Assembly (NCBI GenBank): GCA_003978395.1
Contig: QNZV01000027.1
Coordinates: 1 to 13,732, forward strand
Length of the DNA: 13,732 bases
Direction of reading: 5' to 3'
From: Sulfurovum sp.
Lineage (GTDB): Bacteria > Campylobacterota > Campylobacteria > Campylobacterales > Sulfurovaceae
How positions within the stretch are numbered: the stretch's first letter is position 1; each line of letters begins with the position of its first letter. A program made the translations under genes and the position numbers. Shown here piece by piece: positions 7,272 through 13,076 of the stretch. Below the pieces are notes generated by a model. That model saw nothing but the letters and a program-made list of their open reading frames with translations, was not told the origin of the DNA and made no database searches.

Positions 7272-7986
7272 TGATGAGTACTATCTCCCTGAACTTCGTA
7301 AATCTTCACATATCTTCCCCAATCCAAGGGAAGCTAGTGAAGAGGGACTTTTGGCTTTTGGAGGCGATTTAAACCCAAATCGTATCTTAAAAGCTTACCG
7401 TTCTGGTATTTTCCCTTGGTTTAACCCTATCGACCCTATTCTTTGGTGGTCTCCAAATCCTCGTATGCTTCTCTATCCCCAAAATTTTAAAACATCTAAA
7501 TCTTTTCGTAGAGTATTGCGAAATAAAGGTTATGAGGTTAAGTTTGACCATAATTTTAATGAGGTTATCTCTCATTGTGGTAATATTCCCAGACCAAATC
7601 AAGAGGGTACATGGTTAACGACTGAGATGAAAGAAGCCTATATAGAGCTTCATGATATGGGTTTTGCTCACTCTATTGAGACCTACTATGAGGGTAAATT
7701 GGTAGGAGGACTTTATGGTATTGCTATGGGAAAAATCTTTTTTGGAGAGTCGATGTTTACCTACATGCCAGACGCTTCTAAAGTAGCTCTTTATGCATTA
7801 AGTAACATATGTGTTAAAAAGTGTTATCATTTTATTGATTGCCAAGTTGAAACACCACACATGTTAAAATGGGGTGCGAAATTGGTTCAACGTAATAGCT
7901 TTTTAGACCAATTGGAAGAGGGTTTAAATGACTCTACCGATTTTGGTTCTTGGAGAGATTGGGCATGGAAATACACAGAAGAGTAA
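7255..7986 (+). CDS. aat: Leucyl/phenylalanyl-tRNA--protein transferase
   Basis: Aat transfers Leu or Phe from aminoacyl-tRNA to proteins bearing N-terminal Lys or Arg, creating a degron read by ClpS. The 243-residue protein matches the family throughout: GLLAFGGDL, GIFPWF (51-56), DPILWWSPNPR (to residue 70), EGTWLT (117-122), HSIE (139-142), GGLYGIAMGKIFFGESMF (151-168) and IDCQV (194-198). The start is placed at TTG 7255-7257 because the reading frame has no nearby ATG or GTG, GGAG lies 10 bases upstream within clpA, and the resulting length is normal. The 17-base overlap with clpA implies translational coupling. tal begins 14 bases after its stop. Confidence 0.95.
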   Translation: MSSIFDDEYYLPELRKSSHIFPNPREASEEGLLAFGGDLNPNRILKAYRSGIFPWFNPIDPILWWSPNPRMLLYPQNFKTSKSFRRVLRNKGYEVKFDHNFNEVISHCGNIPRPNQEGTWLTTEMKEAYIELHDMGFAHSIETYYEGKLVGGLYGIAMGKIFFGESMFTYMPDASKVALYALSNICVKKCYHFIDCQVETPHMLKWGAKLVQRNSFLDQLEEGLNDSTDFGSWRDWAWKYTEE

Positions 7987-8000
7987 GGGAGTAGAAGGCT

Positions 8001-9002
8001 ATGGTAAACAAAGATATTAATTTTTCATTATGGTTGGATTTTATCGAGAGAGATTATCTAAAAAATGAGTTTGGTAAATTATTAGAACAGGGAATTGTAA
8101 ATGGGGCAACCTCAAATCCTGCTATTTTTGCTACAGCGATTACAACATCCTCTGCTTATAAAGAGCAGTTGGCAAGTTTAGAGGGGAAATCTGCAAAAGA
8201 GAAGTATGAAGCATTGGCTATAGAAGATATTCGTACAGCGGCACAGATGCTAAGACCTCTTTATGATAAAGGAAATGATGGGTTTATCTCTATTGAAGTT
8301 GACCCTTTTTTATGTAACGATACGAAAGGAACAATAGAAGAGGGAAAACGACTTTTTAAAGCGATTGGCGAACCAAATGTTATGGTAAAAGTACCTGCAA
8401 CACAAGCTGGATATGAAGCGATGACGGTATTAATGGAAAATGGAATTTCTGTAAATGCTACCTTGGTTTTCTCTCCAAAACAGGCAACTCAATGTTTCAA
8501 AGCAATGACCAAAGGCATAGAGCAAGGCGAAAAGTATGGAGCGTGTCGTGTTGAGGCTGTTATCTCTGTATTTGTAAGTCGTTTTGATAGAGCATTAGAT
8601 AAAGAGTTAGAAGCTTGTGGTATTGACCCCTATAAAACAGGTATTTATAATGCTGCAAAAATTTATAATATGATTGAAGATAATGGTATTCCTAATATTC
8701 GTGCATTATTTGCGAGTACAGGAGTCAAGGGCGATGCCTTACCTGCAAATTATTATATCGAAGGTTTAATGGCATCACATTCAGTAAATACAGCTCCTTT
8801 ATCGACAATAGAAGCACATTTAAAGAAGAACCCTTCTGAAACAAAAGAGGCTCTACCTTTAGATTCAAAATTGATAAATGGTTATTTTTTAAATCTTGAA
8901 GATAATGATTTCAATATGGATAAAATCTATAAAACATTATTGGATGATGGTTTAGTCGCTTTTGAGGACTCTTTTCAAGCAATGCTTGATAAGATTAAAT
9001 AG
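8001..9002 (+). CDS. tal: Transaldolase
   Basis: Transaldolase moves a dihydroxyacetone unit from sedoheptulose 7-phosphate to glyceraldehyde 3-phosphate in the non-oxidative pentose phosphate pathway (cytoplasm). The 333-residue protein carries the N-terminal GATSNPAIF motif (35-43), the Schiff-base lysine in VMVKVPATQAG (K130) and the following ISVNATLVFS strand (149-158), and a late ASTGVKGDALPANYYIEGLM phosphate-binding segment. The length fits the longer bacterial type rather than the 220-residue TalC type. ATG 8001 has GAAGG 2 bases and GGGAG about 9 bases upstream. It follows aat by 14 bases and probably shares its transcript. Its role is unrelated to N-degron turnover, so the linkage is likely just operon economy. 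Confidence 0.93.
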   Translation: MVNKDINFSLWLDFIERDYLKNEFGKLLEQGIVNGATSNPAIFATAITTSSAYKEQLASLEGKSAKEKYEALAIEDIRTAAQMLRPLYDKGNDGFISIEVDPFLCNDTKGTIEEGKRLFKAIGEPNVMVKVPATQAGYEAMTVLMENGISVNATLVFSPKQATQCFKAMTKGIEQGEKYGACRVEAVISVFVSRFDRALDKELEACGIDPYKTGIYNAAKIYNMIEDNGIPNIRALFASTGVKGDALPANYYIEGLMASHSVNTAPLSTIEAHLKKNPSETKEALPLDSKLINGYFLNLEDNDFNMDKIYKTLLDDGLVAFEDSFQAMLDKIK

Positions 9003-9006
9003 TTTT

Positions 9007-9040
9007 TAAAAAAAGATGGAAAGTTAAATCCCTTCCATCT
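9007..9040 (-). terminator. Intrinsic terminator of the small Cys-protein operon, possibly bidirectional
   Basis: In minus-strand RNA AGATGGAAGG pairs with CTTTCCATCT (8 Watson-Crick pairs, then a G-U and a G-C), closing a 7-base loop, and is followed directly by a run of at least six U. The TAA stop of the 60-residue gene is within the loop/3' arm. In the plus direction the same stem sits just after tal but has only a CTCTTT tail, so termination of tal is weaker. Confidence 0.75.
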
Positions 9041-9206
9041 CTTTGGCTCTAAAGAAAACAAGCTTTTCATCTACAATAGAAAATTTTATCTCAATCGGGC
9101 GACAACAGACCTCACAATCTTCGATATAATCGTTATACTCTTCATAGCTATCTAAAATCATGGATATTCTCTCCCAACAATAAGGGCATGTAAAGAAGTG
9201 TTCCAT
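9024..9206 (-). CDS. CPXCG-motif cysteine-rich protein, zinc-ribbon-like
   Basis: A 60-residue protein with two Cys pairs, FTCPYCWERI near the N-terminus and EDCEVCCRPIEIKF in the middle. This spacing matches the small CPXCG-motif family, whose members usually read CPYCGE then YVEDCEVCCRPI. The motif's Gly is Trp here. Such proteins are predicted to bind one zinc ion in the cytoplasm; their function is unknown. The ATG (9204-9206) shares a base with the TAA stop of the upstream gene (TAATG) and has GGAG about 8-9 bases before it, so the two are translationally coupled. An intrinsic terminator closes the gene. Confidence 0.85.
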   Translation of the reverse strand: MEHFFTCPYCWERISMILDSYEEYNDYIEDCEVCCRPIEIKFSIVDEKLVFFRAKEMEGI

Positions 9207-9409
9207 TATTTATTCTCCTTTTTTTTAAAAAGATTGCCAATCCAACTGGTTACAGCACAACCTTTATCACAGGTCGTTCCATTTCTCATGGCTCGTGTTT
9301 GTCGAATATTGTTGATAAGCAAAAGCACAAATCCCAAAGCAATAATAAGTTGAACAATCCCTGTTAACCAATTTTCTATTAGTAGATTTTGAATAGAAAA
9401 ACCTAACAT
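9206..9409 (-). CDS. Small single-span membrane protein with a CDKGC motif, unknown function
   Basis: As called from ATG 9407-9409 the 67-residue protein has one strong hydrophobic helix (about 16-33, GIVQLIIALGFVLLLINN), a basic stretch (RQTRAMRNG), a short TTCDKGCAV motif (two Cys three apart) and a lysine-rich end. The basic residues after the helix suggest that the Cys motif is cytoplasmic. The architecture recalls small Cys-tailed membrane proteins found near metal transporters, but I do not recognise the family. No ribosome site is close to this ATG; a strong AAGGAG lies 30 bases upstream with an in-frame ATT/ATC after it, so the true start may be up to nine codons earlier. The stop overlaps the next gene by one base. 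Confidence 0.6.
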   Translation of the reverse strand: MLGFSIQNLLIENWLTGIVQLIIALGFVLLLINNIRQTRAMRNGTTCDKGCAVTSWIGNLFKKKENK

Positions 9410-9462
9410 AATAATAGTTATAATAAGACAGATAATAAACTCCTTGTCAGATAATTTTAAAG

Positions 9463-9468
9463 ATTATA
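9463..9468 (-). promoter_or_regulatory. Probable -10 box of the small membrane/CPXCG pair
   Basis: TATAAT on the minus strand, about 54 bases upstream of the annotated ATG at 9409, followed by AAGGAG at 9440-9445. The resulting leader fits a start just after that ribosome site better than the ATG at 9409. The 150-base gap 9410-9559 carries this promoter and that of trhP, facing opposite ways. Confidence 0.4.
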
Positions 9469-9559
9469 TCCAAACTTTTTTACTATTACTAACCCTGCTA
9501 AAATCTGTTCTTTAATACTTATATTGTAATATTTCAAAAAATAATATCTAGGATAAACC

Positions 9560-10858
9560 ATGAAAAAAGCAGAACTTTTAGCACCAGCAGGAAATTTAGA
9601 AAAACTTAAAATAGCTTTAGCCTATGGAGCAGATGCAGTTTATGGAAGCACCAGTACTTTTTCACTTCGTATTCGTTCAGGAAAAGAGTTTGATATAGAC
9701 TCTTATGCTGAGGGAATCGAATATGCTCATGCACGAGGTAAAAAAGTTTATACGACTGTAAACTCATTCCCTTTTAACTCTCAACTCAAACTCTATGAAA
9801 ACCATATTGCCAAAATGGCAGAGTTAAAACCTGATGCACTGATTGTCTCTAGCCCAGGGGTTGTAGCAATGGCACGAAAAGTTGCTCCACAAATTCCCAT
9901 ACATCTATCAACACAAGCAAATGTTATGAATGTTTTAGATGCACAAGTCTATTATGATATGGGCGTCGAGAGAATCATTGTGGCTCGTGAAATAAGTCTA
10001 AAAGATTGTGAAGCAATCAAAAAAGTATTACCTAATTTAGAGCTAGAGATTTTTGTTCATGGTTCTATGTGTTTTGCCTATAGTGGACGTTGTTTGGTTT
10101 CAGCATTGCAAACAGGTCGTGTACCAAACAGAGGAAGTTGTGCAAATGATTGCCGTTTCCCTTATGAAATTTACGCACACTCTCCTGAAAGCAATACTAC
10201 CTTTAGACTTGACGAAGAAGAGGGAATTGGAACCTATATCATGAATGCCAAAGATATGAATATGGCTTCACATGTTGATGAAATTTTAAAATCTGGTGTC
10301 ATTGATTCACTAAAAATAGAGGGACGAACCAAATCTCCATACTATGCAGGTGTTGTAACCAAAGCTTATCGACATGCGATAGATGATTATTATGCAGGAG
10401 ATTTTAATGCAGCTCGTTACCAAAAAGAGTTAAATACCACTCAAAATAGAGGTTTTTCAGATGCTTATTTAGTGAGTAAACCTTTTGAGCGAAACAATAC
10501 TCAATCGCATACCTTTACTATTCAAGATGGAACGCATCAAGTAGCAGGTTTGGTCAGCGAAGATGGAACAACATGGAGATGTAAAGATAAAACTTGCATT
10601 GGAGATAAGATAGAAATTGTACTACCTGTGGGCGTAACTGTCGAAGAGATGGAGAATAAAGAGTGCAAAATAACACAAGAGCATGGAGCATTTTTTATTG
10701 AGTTTAAAAAGATAATCTCAACCACAGGAAAAGAGTTTGAGTGTATCCACAGTGGAGATTTGAATAACATCGTTTTACCTATAAAACTACCAAGCTATAC
10801 AATTCTTAGAAGAGGTATTGCAGAGGCAAAAGCTAAAAAAGGTCTTCTTTTAGTATAA
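9560..10858 (+). CDS. trhP: U32-family tRNA hydroxylation protein TrhP (YegQ-like)
   Basis: Once called a peptidase or collagenase, this family contains TrhP, which with prephenate makes 5-hydroxyuridine at the wobble base U34 of several tRNAs. The 432-residue protein opens with the family's ELLAPAGNLEKLKIALAYGA and has HLSTQANVMN, IFVHGSMCFAYSGRCL and IDSLKIEGRTKSPYYAGVV. Four cysteines at 171, 178, 194 and 198 (C-x6-C-x15-C-x3-C) match the iron-sulfur cluster motif of U32 proteins. Length and a C-terminal beta-domain (from about 320) fit TrhP/YegQ (about 450) rather than RlhA (over 600) or UbiU/UbiV (about 300-330). A TAGGAT ribosome site lies 5 bases before the ATG. The likely -10 is TGTAAT (9525-9530). 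Confidence 0.85.
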   Translation: MKKAELLAPAGNLEKLKIALAYGADAVYGSTSTFSLRIRSGKEFDIDSYAEGIEYAHARGKKVYTTVNSFPFNSQLKLYENHIAKMAELKPDALIVSSPGVVAMARKVAPQIPIHLSTQANVMNVLDAQVYYDMGVERIIVAREISLKDCEAIKKVLPNLELEIFVHGSMCFAYSGRCLVSALQTGRVPNRGSCANDCRFPYEIYAHSPESNTTFRLDEEEGIGTYIMNAKDMNMASHVDEILKSGVIDSLKIEGRTKSPYYAGVVTKAYRHAIDDYYAGDFNAARYQKELNTTQNRGFSDAYLVSKPFERNNTQSHTFTIQDGTHQVAGLVSEDGTTWRCKDKTCIGDKIEIVLPVGVTVEEMENKECKITQEHGAFFIEFKKIISTTGKEFECIHSGDLNNIVLPIKLPSYTILRRGIAEAKAKKGLLLV

Positions 10859-10859
10859 T
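10854..10859 (+). promoter_or_regulatory. Probable -10 box at the end of trhP
   Basis: A consensus TATAAT overlaps the TAA of trhP. A transcription start seven bases on would fall at 10866, the A of the mini-ORF's ATG, predicting a leaderless message. It may alternatively serve purE with a leader of about 140 bases. No clear -35 is present. Confidence 0.4.
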
Positions 10860-10865
10860 AGTTCT

Positions 10866-10949
10866 ATGGAAACTATTGAAAAGATTATAGAGTTTATTAT
10901 GAAAGCAGTTCGAGCTATCGCAGAGTTTTTCTCATGGATTTTTGGCTAA
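10866..10949 (+). CDS. 27-residue amphipathic-helix mini-protein (putative)
   Basis: A 28-codon ORF begins METIEKIIEF and ends FFSWIFG. Charged residues fall at 2, 5, 6, 9, 13, 16 and 20, all on one face of a helix, while the rest are Ile, Phe, Met, Ala, Val and Trp. This strict i/i+3/i+4 spacing is unlikely in random AT-rich sequence and points to a membrane-surface helix. Net charge is about -1. It begins 7 bases after the trhP stop and lies 57 bases before purE. There is no ribosome site before the ATG, but TATAAT at 10854-10859 would give a leaderless transcript. Similar short amphipathic peptides include type I toxins, phenol-soluble-modulin-like peptides and membrane-protein regulators. 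None is claimed here. Confidence 0.4.
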   Translation: METIEKIIEFIMKAVRAIAEFFSWIFG

Positions 10950-11006
10950 TTTGAAGAGAAAAACAGCTATTATTCGCCCAATAAATTAAGATGTTGGAGT
11001 ATATAA

Positions 11007-11501
11007 ATGAAATTTGTATCAATTGTCATGGGAAGTAAAAGCGACTATAGTATTATGAGTGAATGTGCAGAGACACTAAAAAAGTTTGGTATTCCGTATG
11101 AGCTTATTATCTCATCAGCACACAGAAGCCCAGAGAGAACAAAAACATACATCAAAGAAGCCGAAGCAAAAGGTGCACAAGTGTTCATAGCCGCAGCAGG
11201 AATGGCAGCTCACTTAGCAGGTGCATTGGCAGCAAGTACCACCAAACCAATCTTGGGTGTACCAATGGAATCAGGACCTTTAAAAGGAGAAGATGCCCTT
11301 TTGAGTACCGTGATGATGCCAGCAGGAATGCCAGTTGGAACAGTAGCTATTGGTAAAGCAGGAGCAGTTAATGCTGCTTATTTAGCCATTCAAATCATGG
11401 CACTACAAGATGATGAATTAAAAGTAAAACTTCAAGAAGACAGAATAAGCAAAGCTAAAAAAGTAGAGTTGGATTCTAGTACTGTTGAAGTTTTACTGTA
11501 G
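11007..11501 (+). CDS. purE: N5-carboxyaminoimidazole ribonucleotide mutase
   Basis: PurE rearranges N5-CAIR to CAIR in de novo purine synthesis (cytoplasm; the class I enzyme forms an octamer). The 164-residue protein shows the class I signature: VMGSKSD (7-13) binding the substrate phosphate, the catalytic SAHRSPERT (His39), FIAAAGMAAHLAG, and the LGVPMESG and AGMPVGTVAIG loops. A TTGGAG ribosome site lies 7 bases before the ATG. No purK or other pur gene adjoins it, and its 145-base upstream region shows no recognisable purine riboswitch. A 7-bp hairpin follows immediately after the stop and may limit read-through into the ATPase operon. Confidence 0.95.
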   Translation: MKFVSIVMGSKSDYSIMSECAETLKKFGIPYELIISSAHRSPERTKTYIKEAEAKGAQVFIAAAGMAAHLAGALAASTTKPILGVPMESGPLKGEDALLSTVMMPAGMPVGTVAIGKAGAVNAAYLAIQIMALQDDELKVKLQEDRISKAKKVELDSSTVEVLL

Positions 11502-11518
11502 GTTCGATTTCATCGAAC
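11502..11518. promoter_or_regulatory. Perfect inverted repeat at the -35 position of the ATPase operon
   Basis: GTTCGAT (11502-11508) and ATCGAAC (11512-11518) are exact reverse complements around a 3-base centre. The element begins one base after the purE stop and covers where the -35 of the downstream promoter would be. It is followed by ATGAAAATTTG rather than a U-run, so it is a poor intrinsic terminator. An operator for a dimeric repressor, or a dual operator/terminator, is more plausible. Confidence 0.5.
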
Positions 11519-11527
11519 ATGAAAATT

Positions 11528-11536
11528 TGATATAAT
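11528..11536 (+). promoter_or_regulatory. Extended -10 promoter of the ATPase operon
   Basis: TGATATAAT combines the TGn extension with a consensus TATAAT (11531-11536), 17 bases before the first ATG of the operon. Transcription would start near 11543, inside or just before the AGGAAAGG ribosome site (11540-11547), giving a very short leader. The extended -10 explains the absence of a -35 hexamer, whose place is taken by the inverted repeat at 11502-11518. Confidence 0.6.
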
Positions 11537-11553
11537 GATAGGAAAGGCATAAC

Positions 11554-12546
11554 ATGGCTGAATTAGCACATTTTAAAAACTTTGCAAAGTTAAAAGATAC
11601 TTCGGTTGAATTTAATGATATTACTGTTTTAGCTGGAAAACCTGGGACTGGTAAGAGTTATGTTATGAAATATTTTTATGCTATTAATGAAATGTTGTCA
11701 AAAATTGAAGAAGATAGTTTATTTGAATTTTCATTAGAGCAAAGGATAAATAGTAAAATTTTCTATTTGCATAATCTTATTTTGTCTATTTTTACAAAAC
11801 ATGAACAAGTTTCTAGTAAATATAGTATTAAACTTGATAATTTAGAAATTGAATACGATTCTTCTGTTTTAAATATTAATTTTAAATCTTTTGAACCTCT
11901 TAAAAAAAAGGTTAATATACTTTTTGTCGAAACTCCATTAATTTTAGAATTCAAAAAATTTATGAATCATGAAAAAGGAAAAACACCGTATCATATTGAA
12001 TCACTTCTAAATATTCTTGATGCAAATTATTCTTTTATGGATAAGGAGCAAGAGAAATTTATTAAAAATTTTAGAGAAAAAGCCCAATCTATTATTGATG
12101 GAGATATTGAAAATAGTGGAGACTCTTTTATCTTTAATAGAGAGGGTGATAAAAATTATGATATTCTTAATGCTTCATCAGGAATTAAAAGCATAGGTTT
12201 ACTTCAATATCTAGTAACAAATAAAGCCCTAAAAAAAGGTTCAATTCTATTTTGGGAAGAGCCAGAGGTTCATTTGCACCCTAGTTGGCAACTAAAAATG
12301 GTAGATTTATTTGTTGAATTGATGAATGCAGGAGTTAAGATAGTCTTTTCTACGCATAGTCCTTATATGGCTGATTATTTAAATGCTATATCTAAAAGAA
12401 ATGGTTATAGAGATAGAATTTCTTTTAATGTTTTAGATGAGAGAGATGGAGTTGTGACTAATCATATTTTAGATGATGATAACTGGAATATATTACAAAA
12501 AGAGCTAATGGATACTTTTGAGGATATTTTGTGGCAATACCTATAA
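11554..12546 (+). CDS. ABC/OLD-like AAA ATPase, first subunit of a putative defence operon
   Basis: A 330-residue ATPase of the AAA_15/AAA_21 (RecF/SMC-like ABC) type. Visible parts: an N-terminal strand pair LAHFKNFAKL, Walker A GKPGTGKS (28-35), an inserted helical region (about 45-205) with VNILFVETPLI (120-130), signature-like NASSGIKS (206-213), Walker B ILFWEEPEVHLHP (231-243) with catalytic Glu, and a switch His in VFSTHSPY (H268). No TOPRIM or other fused nuclease is present; it ends soon after the ATPase core. AGGAAAGG lies 6 bases before the ATG. Its last 16 bases overlap the next gene. Such ATPases usually act as the sensor/motor of anti-phage or DNA-processing complexes with a partner effector. 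The exact role is inferred from context only. Confidence 0.85.
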   Translation: MAELAHFKNFAKLKDTSVEFNDITVLAGKPGTGKSYVMKYFYAINEMLSKIEEDSLFEFSLEQRINSKIFYLHNLILSIFTKHEQVSSKYSIKLDNLEIEYDSSVLNINFKSFEPLKKKVNILFVETPLILEFKKFMNHEKGKTPYHIESLLNILDANYSFMDKEQEKFIKNFREKAQSIIDGDIENSGDSFIFNREGDKNYDILNASSGIKSIGLLQYLVTNKALKKGSILFWEEPEVHLHPSWQLKMVDLFVELMNAGVKIVFSTHSPYMADYLNAISKRNGYRDRISFNVLDERDGVVTNHILDDDNWNILQKELMDTFEDILWQYL

Positions 12547-13076
12547 AAAGTATCAAAGAGAAATGTTGCGATTCTCATTTAAATGCCTATTCTATTATTG
12601 ATATGGATAGTTTAGATAATGTAGGTTCAACTTGTGATAAAGTTATTGAGTGTAGAGACAAGTATTATTTAGTTGAAGAAAAAAGTATTACTTTGTCATT
12701 TTTAGATAACTGTTGTAGAGAGTTAAATTTAAAACTTGATGATTATAAATATATGAATGAAGGTATTCAATATTTTAAAATTAGTGAAGTCATAGGTTTA
12801 ATTCAACCTCTGCATGTTGAAGTAAAAAAAAGAATTCTCTCCGATACGATTGTTAACATGATTAATACCTCGGCTAAAAAAGCAAGTAATACAACAGATA
12901 TTTTAAATAAACAATTTAATAATCAGAAAACTAGCAATATGCCTATTTTCTATCTATACTGTAATAGTAGAACGCCTATTGATGCTATGATTAATAGATT
13001 ATTAGGATTCTATAAAAAAACAATTTTTATTGAATGTCGAAAGTTAAAAGAGAAATTAGAAGAGGAGTGTGTATGA
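12531..13076 (+). CDS. Small Cys-rich protein, possible PD-(D/E)xK-type nuclease, unknown family
   Basis: This 181-residue protein sits between two ATPase genes. It starts at GTG 12531 (16-base overlap with the first ATPase; AGGATATTTT upstream supplies the ribosome site) and its TGA overlaps the ATG of the second (ATGA). Near the N-terminus is CDKVIECRDKYYLVEEKS (residues 35-52): an Asp (D36), a turn, a hydrophobic strand and then E49-E-K51. That order, strand-D-turn-strand-ExK, is how restriction-endonuclease-like cores look. Nine cysteines (12, 13, 35, 41, 61, 62, 144, 169 and 180) are unusual and could bind metal. A later segment (PIFYLYCNSRTPID, 138-151) could be another strand. No HNH motif is present. 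I do not recognise the family; the nuclease idea is an inference from one motif. It most likely acts together with the flanking ATPases. Confidence 0.7.
   Translation: MAIPIKSIKEKCCDSHLNAYSIIDMDSLDNVGSTCDKVIECRDKYYLVEEKSITLSFLDNCCRELNLKLDDYKYMNEGIQYFKISEVIGLIQPLHVEVKKRILSDTIVNMINTSAKKASNTTDILNKQFNNQKTSNMPIFYLYCNSRTPIDAMINRLLGFYKKTIFIECRKLKEKLEEECV

Noticed and set aside
10950..11006. Purine riboswitch upstream of purE
   Set aside because: The leader is short and lacks the conserved three-way-junction core sequences; only a ribosome site is evident.
12531..13076. Assigning the middle protein as the HNH nuclease PtuB of a Septu system
   Set aside because: No His-Asn-His pattern is present, and Septu does not normally carry two ATPases around the nuclease.
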